From Mactromeris polynyma (Eukaryota > Mollusca > Bivalvia > Venerida > Mactridae): a DNA stretch of 64,000 bases. The stretch is taken from the NCBI GenBank assembly GCA_032209605.1, contig JASFXZ010000001.1, forward strand, positions 23,378,619-23,442,618. The letters run 5' to 3'. Shown in pieces: positions 23,876-35,090 of this stretch. The notes under the pieces are model-generated. The model was not told the origin of the DNA and ran no database searches. It saw only the letters and a list, made by a program, of their open reading frames with translations. The position numbers and the translations under genes are program-made. How positions within the stretch are numbered: the first letter of the stretch is position 1; every line of letters starts with the position of its first letter.

Positions 23876-26800
23876 CTACAATGAAAAGTTAAAATACGAT
23901 GAGTTTTAACATAGGTATCAATGTCTCTGTTTATAGTAACTTACTTGTTTAACAGCAAATCATTGAGCAGAAAATGTATGTTCATCCTTACTTTGGATGA
24001 TCAAACAAGGAAAACAGACACAAGGGCTTCAGTGGATGGAAATTAAAGCGTTCACTAGGCCAAAACGAATATAAGCATTTGAGGCAATTTCACAACACTT
24101 ACCAAATGTTTTGGGCAACAATGTAAATTTTGTGTCTGGTCAAACTTCCCACCTGGCTGTGCTGCAATCCATTCTTCAAATGATGGGAATAATGCCTCAT
24201 TCTGAAACATGTTAAGTTGTTATATAACATTGACAGTTAATGTTTGCCAATGAAGCTTGATATTTTGCTGATATTCCATGTGTTATATTTTTTTCTTGAT
24301 GTAAATATCATGTGGAGCTGAGCTAATTTTTCTTTTTAGGCACCTATACTGTGTTGGTGCACCGTAAAACAGATTTTCGGTTGATTTTTGTTAAATAAGA
24401 TTCATGACTTATAAGTAATTTCTGCTTTTTCATTTCTTTTCACAATCTTAGAAACACAAACTTATGATATAGAAGAAGGCTATAAGTCAAAAATTAATTT
24501 AGAAATATGATGATTGTTTGGTTTTTAAATTATAGTGATATAAACCAATGAACATTTAATAACACATACGTCATAAACATGTCGGATGGTGTGGATCTCA
24601 AGTTGATGAATTGGGGTCTCAATTTTGAATCTCTGACAATCTTCCCATCTGCAGCATTTATCGCTAGCAGCATGTGCAACAACATGTGCGTCACATTCTC
24701 CAGCTGTAGAGAAGGTCTCCAGACAATTCTCCCATTTGCAGTTAAAGATCTACAGAATAAAAATACTAGATTTGAAAAATGATTTTTTTTCCTTATACCA
24801 GATAAGTTTTGAGTAAATATATACGTATAAACAAGAGCTTTCGCTGTTAAGCACACTCGTATGTATCAGAGATGCTTTATCTAAGCGAGTCTTTAAAGTA
24901 AACAAGTGAAAGCAAATACCTTTGATAATATAAAGAAAAAGTTACTAACTAATTACAAAATTTCCTATAGTACTGATTAATAAAAATGTTAAGTAAACAA
25001 ACCATGTTTAATAATAATAGAACTATTTAACATTAACAAGACAACTTAATGTTTAATCAAAATTATTAATGTCTAAAGTGCCAACTTATTTAAAAAAAAT
25101 CTCCATCAATGCCAAGCAAATGTTTACTTTTGCTACAGCAAATTGAATCATGTTTAATAATGTAACTTACCGGGCCTGGATTGGTCTCCACATCATTAGA
25201 TAAGAGAAGTCTTATTCCTGACAAGTTCACTTCTTCTGCAGTACCTTAAAATCAAGCATTATCATGTTTAATTGTGCTATTAAACATACTGAAACAAAAC
25301 AGTCTCTCTTTTAAAACAGTCTTTAAACAGATAGACATATATGAATCAGAACAAATATTAACAAGGGCTAACTGATCCCAATTACTACACTGCAGGGCCT
25401 TTTTACCTTCTATAGTAGGGGTCGAATTTCGGTGGCTTCCCAATTGCAAAAACATCATTTTTTTCCAAATTTTTTTTTTTTTTGGGAAATTTAGTTTTCA
25501 GCAGGCTACTGGTGTTAAATATATCCTGATGAAGCCAATAAACTAAACATGTTTGAAATAAATACAATTCATGAACTTTTAGTGTTGTTATTGTTGGAAA
25601 TCAGTACCAAATATAGAATGCTGACTGCCTTTTGTTAATTGATGTATTTTGAAAGTCAGTCAACCTTTTCCCAATTTTGCCAAAAATCGCGCTAAAAAAA
25701 ATGAAAGGCTAAGGCACCTTCCCAATTTTTGGAAAAAAGGCCCTGCACTGTATCTTGTATTACCCTGTGTTAAAGACAAAATGATATGAAGACCAGTGAA
25801 TGTTATTACTTGAAATGATGATACATACATAGATCAGTGGAAGGACAGGTAATGTTCTCCTTGCTGCTGCTAGTGTATACCTCATCTGTAGTAGTGTCTG
25901 TCTGTAGGAAACAAGAAGCATCATTATCAGTGAACACCAAGAATCCAAACTATAACCTCAATCTTAACCTGGATATAATCTTAGTCACTAAACTAAAACA
26001 TTTTACATAAAACAGTGATACCCCATACTGTAAACTGCTTGAATTAGAACCTGGACACTTTACTGATGTTTTTGTTTGTTTTGGGTTTACACTTTTTAAC
26101 TGCAATAAACAAGGGTGTAAGCATCCTGTCACAAACGATTTTAAATATGATGAGCAAAAGATTGATATATGCTCAGCATCAAAAGGTTCCCAGTCATATC
26201 CTCATGTCACTGAACACCATCAGGATTGAGGTGTGGCTCATGATAAGTATAAGCTGTAAGAAATTGTTGACACAAAACCTAAAGTAATGTAGTATAAACT
26301 ATATAACACAAATATGCCTGTTCCTGACTAAAGCACACATTAAATAATAAATATTTTCTGAATTGCACAATTGTCTGGAGAAATAAATTGTTGAAACATA
26401 CTGTAGTTTGTGAAAGTCTACATGCAGCTTTCTGAGAAGAAGATTCAGGTGCAGCCTTTTGGTTACTCTCCTTTAGCATCGGGCGCGTATTCCGATACCT
26501 TCATATTCACCCTCTGCTTTATAACTCCCGCACAACTGATATTTTCTATATTTAGACAGGCGAGTCGACATGCGTCCACAGCCATTCAGCGAGCCACTTA
26601 CAACGACTCGCTAATGTCCCAAATGTAGGACAGTAAACGTGTAAATAAACTTTATGCGAGTCTGCATTGAATAGACAGCTTTCACTGTTATAGAAATGCC
26701 GCTGTGGCTATGGAAATTGCTAGAAAAACTAAATAAATATAACGTAAATGACTATCGTTTCGTCGGCATGCCAAAATTATTCCGATGCCTGTAAATGTGT

Positions 26801-29800
26801 AGTGATTTAAGGTAATTTAAACAACTGTACGGGCGGAATCTGTGTATATTTTGAAATGCATCATATCGTTACTTGGCATCTTGTTAATCAGATTCGCCAT
26901 GTTTTTTTTATATTATCCGTTCAAACCTCGATGAATGAACGAAACACTGCCTTCTGTAAGTGCTATACTTTTACATGAACTAAATGCTAGATACTCAAAC
27001 TTTCCTTCGACGCGAAAGGCTGTACACTGCGTACACATTTTATTGGTTTAACACTGGAAAATACCCATCTATAATAAACTCAGTAGTCACGTGATCGTGT
27101 CGACCAATGGCATTTAGTATCAGGAACGAACAGTGATTTGGTAAGGTCAAATATCAAAATATACTGGGTAATACAGCAGCGGGTGAATGTAACGGTAGTG
27201 GAATCAAAGCGCTGTGTGGAGCGTACCTTTTGGTTGACATGGCGCCGGATCACATGGTCTAGAAGAAAGTCCTCCCTCGAACATCTGACTTTACACTCTG
27301 GACATGGCAACCATATCTTTCATAAAAACAGATAATTTCATAAATTCATCATAATTATAGAGTAAAACTTTATTCTTATTAAATTGTTTAATGTTTTACA
27401 ATTTAATAAGAATAAAGGCCATGTGAATTCTAGGACAGAGGTACCTGATTCAAGGACAGCATAACTAAGACCTTAAACTTACCATTAATAATTTCTAGTA
27501 TTTGCAAACAGGTTAGACTTACTTTGTCCCTAGTTTTAAATTAATACTTTTTATACAGTAGTCACATGCAGTCACAGATTGGTCATTCAATTTTCACATT
27601 TCTCATAGTTAGCAGGGTACTTTTATCATGTTCACATAAAAGACATAATGTCTAACATACCACTGCATTGTTTCACCCTGAGATAGGTTCAGGAATATTT
27701 TATTACAAATCATAATCTTACCATAAACATAACTATGCATAAGCCAACTAATTACCTGGTTTCTTGACAATCTGGTCCTTTGGTTAACAATGCGTCTCGA
27801 TTTAGGCTGTGTTTCACAAGGCGTGGTTGATTCCTTTCTTTTCTACAAAACAATTTCAATCATTATGTTTTAAAGGAAAATAAATTTAAAAATCTTGAAA
27901 TACATAACTCACTTTAACTATGTGAATCAACATATGTTCTTTCATTGTTTATATAATAAAGATTCATCATAATCTGGGGACTATATACATTTCATTAAAA
28001 CTTTAATCAACAGCACTACAAGAAGTAAAATATTCTTTGTTGTATTCCTGACAACTAAAGATTATTTAAATCTATACTTACTGAACATGCTCCTGATGTC
28101 ATTGAAGCTGGAATCTCTATTGCCACATCATTGGTCAGGCAAACAACTACATAATCTAGTGGTTGCTTTACACTCCTACAATATTGATGACAAAAACTTA
28201 TTTAACACTTTTAAGCTTGAAGATTACTAATGATTGCCAAATGTACCAGGTTCAAACCCAGGCCACCACATACCAAATTCATTACTCTTACTTATGCGGG
28301 CTTTATACAACCATTTTACTGGTATGCTTATCAAAGTAACCAAACTTTATTGTCAAATTTATTTATTATAACAGATAATCACAGTAACAAAGGCCAACAC
28401 AATAAGGGTAGTTATTGAAAGACTCATCATAACTTGCTTGCTTATTGCAAAGGTGGTACTTGTTACAATACAGTCTAATTATACTGGTAAGACGAGTCAG
28501 TCGGCATGATTTAACGGATATATAACATTCAAAAATGGATTTAACATTCCAAAGTAACAAAACTTGAATCAAACTGGATTAAACATTCCAAAGTAACAAA
28601 ACTTGAATCAAACTAACAATTAAACAAACAAGAGGACCTCAGAGCCGCTCATCTCTAAGACTCATGAAGATTAAACAAAAATATGGCCCATAGATCAAAA
28701 TATCAAATTTCAGGCACTTATAGGGGCTGTTATTCTAGAACCTTTAGATCTTATGGTTTTGTTATAAGTATAGCCTCATTCTTCTTTTGAGCAGACAAAA
28801 CTTAATGTCTGGTCTTTGCAGGGGCTGTTACTCTAGAAACAATAGTGGAATGGTAGTCATTTGAATAAATTGGGGTCATATGCTTAAGTCTTAAATCAAA
28901 TGTCATCAGCACTTCTATCCTGCAGATCAAGTGTTGACACTTGTACAGACAATGAGTGATCACAAAACACACATTTGTCACTATGAGACAGGTGAGCTAA
29001 ATTTAACTTCAATAATAACAACTTCTTTAAATTTATACCTCATGTCACATTTCCTTGCAAACTGAAAATTGTATTATGAATATTATACATAATTATGACA
29101 TTAACAGGAGTATACATGTAGGAACAGTTTTGAAGTTGAAGCATAACTTGTCATAAATAGTGTACTTCTGTTACCTTATGTTTAAAGATGATACATTAAA
29201 TGGTTAGAAAGTTATAAAGAAATCTCATGAATGAAAAATGTGGACCAACAGACAGAGGCTTACTACAGGGCACTTATAACAATAAAATATAGGTAACAAG
29301 TCCAAGAAAATAGAAAATTCAATTCATTACCTTCTTTTTCAGCCATCGTTTGCGACCTTGTTTAAATATGCGCTTCTCACTTTGTCCTGTTCTGTGATGT
29401 TTGCGCTTCCTACTCACAACCTGAGACAAAACGAATGCTTTATATTTATAATTTTCTATATGCCACATAACATATACAAGATTATGGTACAGTCAAATCT
29501 TATTACAATGACACCTGTCATACTGACAAATTCACATAACAATATCAATTTGATGGGGATCAATCTTTTACAACATAACTTGGATTGGTTTTAACAGAAT
29601 ATTTGTATACCGACAAAAAAGTCGGAAACCAAAATTGCAATGTAAATGAAATTTTCAGTAGGATGATTTTAGTTTGTAACTATACTTGGAAATATGTACA
29701 TGAACCCTCAGCTCACGAAATGTCAATATATACTCCCATTCAATATTCTACATTTTTCTACTGAAATTCAGTATACCAACATTTTCGATTTATCACTATT

Positions 29801-32800
29801 TTTCTCAGTAACAAACAGTGTTGTTATATCGAGTCCTGACTGTATTACAAATAAATAAGATTTTTCTTATCTTAAAATGCAGAAAACTTATATACAATCC
29901 TGTCAATAAACAAAGTTAATGTATAAATGATTACCTTCTTATTTCTGGGTTTCCTACATTTTTCAACTTGCTCCATAGTTTCCATATCTCCTGAAACAAA
30001 CTAAAACAAAGAAAAAGAGTAAGAACATGTCAATCATCATACAATATACTTGTTCTATTAGGTTTCCTGACGTTTTTCAGCAGTATTTCAGTTATATACG
30101 GTTGTGGGTTTTCCTGACAATGTTTTCATGGACTGTACTATTATCAGTATTAACTACCCTTTAAAAATTTCTTTTTCCATGAATGAATTGATATATCCCA
30201 AAATACAGACATAATATATGGAATTACCTCAGCTCGAGCAATATCAGCATATGGAGTGTGGTAAATGTAGTTCTCAGCTCTAGACTCCAAGTCCTTGTCA
30301 GTGTGGACGTCTCCAAGAACAGGCCATTCTTCAACAATGAAGGATGGGGAGCTAACAGAAAAGGGCTCCTCCTCTACACTAATGTTGGTTACAATGGCCC
30401 TGTGGCACAACTCTGCCCCTTCCACACTCAAGTGAAGGCCATCAGAGCCCAAATGTTGAGCAACCTAATGATATCAAAAAATTATTTAACAATATGGCTT
30501 TTATAACAAATCATAACATGTAATATGTTCAACTGTGAGTACTTAGTATAAGTTTTCTTTAATAATTAAAAAGGTTTTGGTCTACCGACAGACGTGCAAA
30601 ACAATATACCAGTCCTCTTTAATAGAGCCACTAAGTATACCAGATTTTTAAAAGACTATTTTCACAATTTATTTTAAGACATTGAATGTGAGATATTTCA
30701 ATTTCATATCACTCTCGACACCTCATTTGTGATGGAACATAATATCACCACAACAGTATGCTAGAAAAGAAGTCATGTTTTCCATCTTCATGCTGAGCAA
30801 TGGAAAACATGTGTACTAAGATTATGTTTTTTTGTATGACTTTGCTATGGACTATGGAGCAAACATCTAATCTCCCACACTCAGAAGCTCTACTGAGCCG
30901 AGTTATCAAAGCTGGTGTAATTTAATCTTCAATATATACTATTTACTTAACAGAAAAGAACTCATTTTTCCTACTCAATGTCAAGACATAATTCATAAAA
31001 GAATTGTTTACCAGAAATCTACCACATGCGAGGAATCGAACATAAGGTGTACATGCACTTATTTCCTTCAATGTGATGTTAGCACACACAATCCACTTCC
31101 GCATTGCCTTCAGTGTTGTTATTGGTACGTTCTTCCTCAGGCTGGGTCCCCGTTGTGGTATCTCACACAGTATAACTTCAGTGCTTGGACTAGTTTCATG
31201 AACTAGGTCACACACCTCAGTCACATTCCTAAATTTGCACAATATTTCCTTCATTAGTTACCATAAAAAATATATGAGGAAATAATTAATAGTGAAAGCA
31301 GTCAGTCAGTCAGTCAGTCAGTCAGTCAGTCAGTCAGTCAGTCAGTCAGTCAGTCAGTCAGTCAGTCAGTCAGTCAGTCAGTCAGTCAGTCAGTCAGTCA
31401 GTCAGTCAGTCAGTCAGTCAGTCAGTCAGTCAGTCAGTCAGTCAGTCAGTCAGTCAGTCAGTCAGTCAGTCAGTCAGTCAGTCAGTCAGTCAGTCAGTCA
31501 GTCAGTCAGTCAGTCAGTCAGTCAGTCAGTCAGTCAGTCAGTCAGTCAGTCAGTCAGTCAGTCAGTCAGTCAGTCAGTCAGTCAGTCAGTCAGTCAGTCA
31601 GTCAGTCAGTCAGTCAGTCAGTCAGTCAGTCAGTCAGTCAGTCAGTCAGTCAGTCAGTCAGTCAGTCAGTCAGTCAGTCAGTCAGTCAGTCAGTCAGTCA
31701 GTCAGTCAGTCAGTCAGTCAGTCAGTCAGTCAGTCAGTCAGTCAGTCAGTCAGTCAGTCAGTCAGTCAGTCAGTCAGTCAGTCAGTCAGTCAGTCAGTCA
31801 GTCAGTCAGTCAGTCAGTCAGTCAGTCAGTCAGTCAGTCAGTCAGTCAGTCAGTCAGTCAGTCAGTCAGTCAGTCAGTCAGTCAGTCAGTCAGTCAGTCA
31901 GTCAGTCAGTCAGTCAGTCAGTCAGTCAGTCAGTCAGTCAGTCAGTCAGTCAGTCAGTCAGTCAGTCAGTCAGTCAGTCAGTCAGTCAGTCAGTCAGTCA
32001 GTCAGTCAGTCAGTCAGTCAGTCAGTCAGTCAGTCAGTCAGTCAGTCAGTCAGTCAGTCAGTCAGTCAGTCAGTCAGTCAGTCAGTCAGTCAGTCAGTCA
32101 GTCAGTCAGTCAGTCAGTCAGTCAGTCAGTCAGTCAGTCAGTCAGTCAGTCAGTCAGTCAGTCAGTCAGTCAGTCAGTCAGTCAGTCAGTCAGTCAGTCA
32201 GTCAGTCAGTCAGTCAGTCAGTCAGTCAGTCAGTCAGTCAGTCAGTCAGTCAGTCAGTCAGTCAGTCAGTCAGTCAGTCAGTCAGTCAGTCAGTCAGTCA
32301 GTCAGTCAGTCAGTCAGTCAGTCAGTCAGTCAGTCAGTCAGTCAGTCAGTCAGTCAGTCAGTCAGTCAGTCAGTCAGTCAGTCAGTCAGTCAGTCAGTCA
32401 GTCAGTCAGTCAGTCAGTCAGTCAGTCAGTCAGTCAGTCAGTCAGTCAGTCAGTCAGTCAGTCAGTCAGTCAGTCAGTCAGTCAGTCAGTCAGTCAGTCA
32501 GTCAGTCAGTCAGTCAGTCAGTCAGTCAGTCAGTCAGTCAGTCAGTCAGTCAGTCAGTCAGTCAGTCAGTCAGTCAGTCAGTCAGTCAGTCAGTCAGTCA
32601 GTCAGTCAGTCAGTCAGTCAGTCAGTCAGTCAGTCAGTCAGTCAGTCAGTCAGTCAGTCAGTCAGTCAGTCAGTCAGTCAGTCAGTCAGTCAGTCAGTCA
32701 GTCAGTCAGTCAGTCAGTCAGTCAGTCAGTCAGTCAGTCAGTCAGTCAGTCAGTCAGTCAGTCAGTCAGTCAGTCAGTCAGTCAGTCAGTCAGTCAGTCA

Positions 32801-34245
32801 GTCAGTCAGTCAGTCAGTCAGTCAGTCAGTCAGTCAGTCAGTCAGTCAGTCAGTCAGTCAGTCATGAAATAAGGGTGATACAATAATACAGCATTAATGA
32901 TTAACAGGACTCATTCATGTTTCAGTCTCTGCTTGGTAATTGAAATCATGAGGTTACCTAATTTCAAATTTCTTCTTAGAAATCATAAATAGAGAAATAT
33001 TAAGATCAGCTGTTCATGAAGATCAAAACAAAATCTGGTTGATTGAGAAATAACAGTTCAATGCAAAAAAGGCAATCAAACATCAGCAAAGTAGTGCTTA
33101 TATAACCAACCTGTAGAACAAAATATCATTGTTCAGCACATCATTGGATCCCAGGAACAAGTACAGTTGTTTGTAGCTGACCTTCTTCAAACACACACTC
33201 AGCTGATTCCTGAACATTTTCTTATCATCAATGTATCTAGCTCCTACAAATTATGAAATTAAGCAATAATTATACAATGAACAAGAGCAGTTTTCAAAAA
33301 TGGTATCTTTACAAATCTGTTGAACGAGCATTTACCTTGAACTAACCTATGATGAGTATTAAACACGGAATATTTACCAGTTACCTGCAGTGCCATTTTA
33401 AATAACTGTGTGGTATTGTTGCGACCTGAGATTTGACAGAGGACCTTTCACTCTCGAAGCAGACGCTGGGTAACTACTAGTGGTGCAACAATATACCGGT
33501 ACCGGTATATTGCAATACAGCGTCTGGCCAATACGTATTGTGGTACGACTTCCCTGTATTGCGATATTTTATCTAATATTTCAGCACATATTGCAAACAA
33601 TGTAGCCGACTTTTAAAACTATTGAAGACCGCTACATCTTTTAGAATGTCTAGTATCTTAGATCAAATGGGTCGCCGTTTGTAGAGACATCAAAAAGTTG
33701 CCACCACAGACAACCGATGTATAAGGCAATGCCGCCTTCAGTGTTTCCCTTTGATTCCTGTTTGATTTTGATGCTATAGCTACAAGGAAATAAATCTATG
33801 GGTTCAGTTTCATTGTGTTTTTCTTTACATAAAAGTGTGTAATGTATTGCGATACATATCGCAATACGGGTTGGCTGTATCGTTGCACCCCTAGTAACTA
33901 CAGATGCAGACTAATATTCCTGTTTAGTTTGATGAATGAACAGTGTAATGGTAGCTCAAACACTACTAAAGTTAAATGCAACAAATTGGAGACAAACAAT
34001 TTGACAGATGACAAATCTATATATGCCCCCTCTTAACGCAATTGGTGGTGTTGGTGGTGGTTAAGTAAAAACCATTTGCAATAGATTCAAAAAGATTAAA
34101 CAGACTCACCAGAGACGGGTAGACACTCTATTGTTGCATCTTCATCCACAACATTGTTGATTCGATGAACATTGGAATCACCAGCAACCAATGCTAACGG
34201 AAAACCTGAAACTAAAACTTCCTCCAACCGATCAACATAATCCAT
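19646..34245 (-). CDS. SGNH hydrolase - 2A - zinc finger/KDZ-like transposase polyprotein gene (16 exons)
   Basis: Exons on the minus strand: 34245-34110, 33243-33111, 31228-31012, 30464-30228, 30000-29935, 29420-29331, 29061-29039, 28175-28082, 27842-27756, 27316-27227, 26470-26402, 25901-25829, 25244-25171, 24749-24570, 24201-24103, 23875-19646. Every junction uses GT-AG and keeps phase, giving 1966 codons with the stop. The chosen ATG (34245) has an in-frame TGA three codons upstream. In order the protein has an SGNH-type hydrolase (exons 1-4), Lys/Arg-rich linkers, a C2H2 finger (exon 10), a 2A-like NPGP (codons about 456-463), two Cys/His finger motifs, and a 1409-codon terminal exon with a KDZ-like transposase core. 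The intact frame suggests recent activity or host selection. Weak points are the acceptors of exons 10 and 11, which lack good polypyrimidine tracts. A host gene related to the HMGXB3-like family is an alternative. Confidence 0.72.
24570..24749 (-). CDS. Cys/His zinc-finger exon directly after the 2A motif
   Basis: A 60-codon exon, phase 0 at both ends. It reads FNCKWENCLETF followed by CDAHVVAH, then KCCRWEDCQRF with HQLEIHTIRHVYD: two tandem C-x4-C...H-x3/4-H fingers of the 'C-W-x2-C' style seen in some transposases and chromatin proteins. After 2A skipping this would form the N terminus of the transposase product. The donor is GTATGTG. Confidence 0.65.
25171..25244 (-). CDS. Exon encoding a 2A-like ribosome-skipping motif
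   Basis: The 74-nt exon ends GIRLLLSNDVETNPGP immediately before the donor GTAAGT. D-V/I-E-x-N-P-G-P is the consensus of 2A-type peptides, which make the ribosome skip the bond between the last Gly and Pro. The hydrophobic LLL stretch just upstream is also typical. In-phase joining puts the hydrolase half upstream and the finger/transposase half downstream, with the next exon starting IFNCKWENC. 2A-like motifs are known in some RNA viruses, in trypanosome and animal non-LTR retrotransposons and in some marine invertebrate genes. Confidence 0.8.
25393..25745. mobile_element. MITE (353 bp) with CAGGGCC ends and CACTG target duplication
   Basis: The ends CAGGGCCTTTTTACC and, reverse-complemented, CAGGGCCTTTTTTCC are inverted repeats. 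Both sides are flanked by CACTG (25388-25392 and 25746-25750). It lies between exons 12 and 13 of the polyprotein gene. The 5-bp duplication fits no superfamily cleanly. Confidence 0.65.
27227..30000 (-). CDS. Basic linker exons and C2H2 finger upstream of the 2A (exons 5-10)
   Basis: Six short exons. Exons 5, 6 and 9 are rich in Lys/Arg (for example SRKRKHHRTGQSEKR and KRKESTTPCETQPKSRR), consistent with nuclear localisation or nucleic-acid binding. Exon 7 is only 23 nt (29061-29039) and exists to restore phase between exons 6 and 8. Exon 10 (27316-27227) reads CPECKVRCSREDF then HVIRRHV, a C2H2-like finger with pattern C-x2-C...H-x4-H; its acceptor (ATGAAAG) is poor. These lie on the hydrolase side of the 2A site. 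Confidence 0.55.
27369..27416. repeat. Perfect hairpin, 18-bp arms, 12-nt loop
   Basis: TTTATTCTTATTAAATTG at 27369-27386 is repeated inverted at 27399-27416. It sits in the intron between exons 9 and 10 of the minus-strand gene. Function unknown. Confidence 0.8.
30228..34245 (-). CDS. SGNH/GDSL-type hydrolase module (exons 1-4)
   Basis: About 241 residues. The three SGNH blocks appear in order and each sits on its own exon: nucleophile block VAGDSNVHRIN in exon 1 (34110-34245), oxyanion block LFLGSNDV in exon 2 (33111-33243), and the Asp/His block GSDGLHLSVEG in exon 4 (30228-30464). Exon 3 carries VILCEIPQRGPSLRKN, like the conserved 'sgilPR' strand of SGNH domains often found in animal mobile elements. 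There is no signal peptide or membrane segment, so a cytosolic or nuclear enzyme is expected. The substrate is unknown; SGNH domains are known as esterases in ORF1 of some CR1-type retrotransposons. The module joins in phase to the rest of the polyprotein and would be released as its own product by the 2A motif. Confidence 0.7.
30712..30920 (-). repeat. SINE fragment related to the 2683 and 4490 copies
   Basis: The plus strand begins CTCTCGACACCTCATTTGTG, close to CTCTTGACACCTCATTTATG at 4492, and carries a CATGCTGAGCA motif further on. It lies in the intron between exons 3 and 4 of the polyprotein gene. Confidence 0.5.
31299..32864. repeat. Perfect (CAGT)n microsatellite, 1566 bp
   Basis: About 391 uninterrupted copies of one tetranucleotide, without a single variant, in the intron between exons 2 and 3 of the minus-strand gene. 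Every frame is open because the unit encodes only S-Q-S-V style repeats. This is not a protein gene. True length in the genome may differ from the assembly. Confidence 0.98.
33478..33893. mobile_element. hAT-type MITE (416 bp) with 8-bp target duplication
   Basis: The ends TAGTGGTGCAACAATA and, reverse-complemented, TAGGGGTGCAACGATA are inverted repeats. Both sides carry GTAACTAC (33470-33477 and 33894-33901), an exact 8-bp target duplication as made by hAT transposases. Subterminal TATTGCGATA-like palindromes are present. It sits in the intron between exons 1 and 2 of the polyprotein gene and encodes no protein. Confidence 0.88.
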
Positions 34246-34299
34246 ACTGTATCAAATCTACTATAGAAAGCCAGTAAAAGATCAGAAATTCAAAGCTTA

Positions 34300-34690
34300 T
34301 ATCAATTCTCACACCAGAAAGTAGGTAGCAGCCTACTACTGAGAAGTCAGAATCTTTAATAATTAAATATCAATACAATATCAAAAACAAAACAAACTAT
34401 TCTCACGTCTGGAAGTAGGTAGCAGCCTAGTCCAAAACGATTAACTAATCTTAATCACAAAACAAACTGATCTTAATGATTAGTAACTGATTCTCACGCC
34501 CCAAAGTAGGTAGGTACCTATTGTAAAGCAAACAGAATCAACAATAGTCTAAAGAAAACAAAATCAACAATAATTTGTCAAAACAAAAAGTTCTTACCCC
34601 AAAAGTAGGTAGTCACCTATTCCAGAGCTTTTACACTAATCTAACAACAAACGAAATGATCCCAATCACAGATTCGGACGTCCGGTATAA
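34300..34690. promoter_or_regulatory. Four diverged direct repeats upstream of the polyprotein start
   Basis: Copies near 34311, 34402, 34491 and 34593 share TTCTCAC/TTCTTAC followed by AAAGTAGGTAGnnnCCTA, spaced about 90-100 bp. Each contains the short palindrome GTAGGT...ACCTA or GTAGG...CCTAC. Position just 5' of the start codon and near the element end suggests promoter elements or subterminal transposase-binding sites; that role is inference. Confidence 0.5.
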
Positions 34691-35052
34691 GGCAGAGGCC
34701 TTATTCAGAGCAATATAATCTACAGAACGATTTTTTGAGCACAAAAAGAAAGGATCGCGAAAATACAATACAAATATTCCGCAAAACCAAATCTTCTAAG
34801 TAAGAGAAACTATGTGCTCAAACAGACTAATGCCAGGAAGAAATGAGGGCAGATCTCACACACAGTACACTTTAAGCAACTATATACGTCTCGATATCGC
34901 TTTGAGTCGTGAAAATTGCAATAAGCAAAGTGTAACGTGTCTTTCATCAACGGTATAAACCTCCGAAAGAAAGAGTATCCACGATTCGAGTATTTCCCGC
35001 CACTAGACTCCGACTGTGGCCGCCACTTTCCGTATATTTCCGTGAGATAATA

Positions 35053-35090
35053 CCATATTTGGTCATTGCCCGCTAGAGACCAACAGGCCT
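35053..35090 (-). repeat. Inverted partner of the 1930-1966 repeat
   Basis: Reverse-complemented it starts AGGCCTGTTGGTCTC and ends GGGCAATGACCAAATATGG. It lies about 0.8 kb upstream of the polyprotein start codon and is a candidate right terminus of the mobile element. The flanking 8 bp (ctgcatat) do not match those at 1930 (ttaacact). Confidence 0.6.

Noticed and set aside
24530..24856. 108-codon minus-strand frame (RPSLQLENVTHMLL)
   Set aside because: It is a shadow frame of the Cys/His finger exon, which is supported by splice sites and phase.
31292..32872. 526-codon open frame of SQSV repeats
   Set aside because: It is only the translation of the perfect (CAGT)n tract within an intron.
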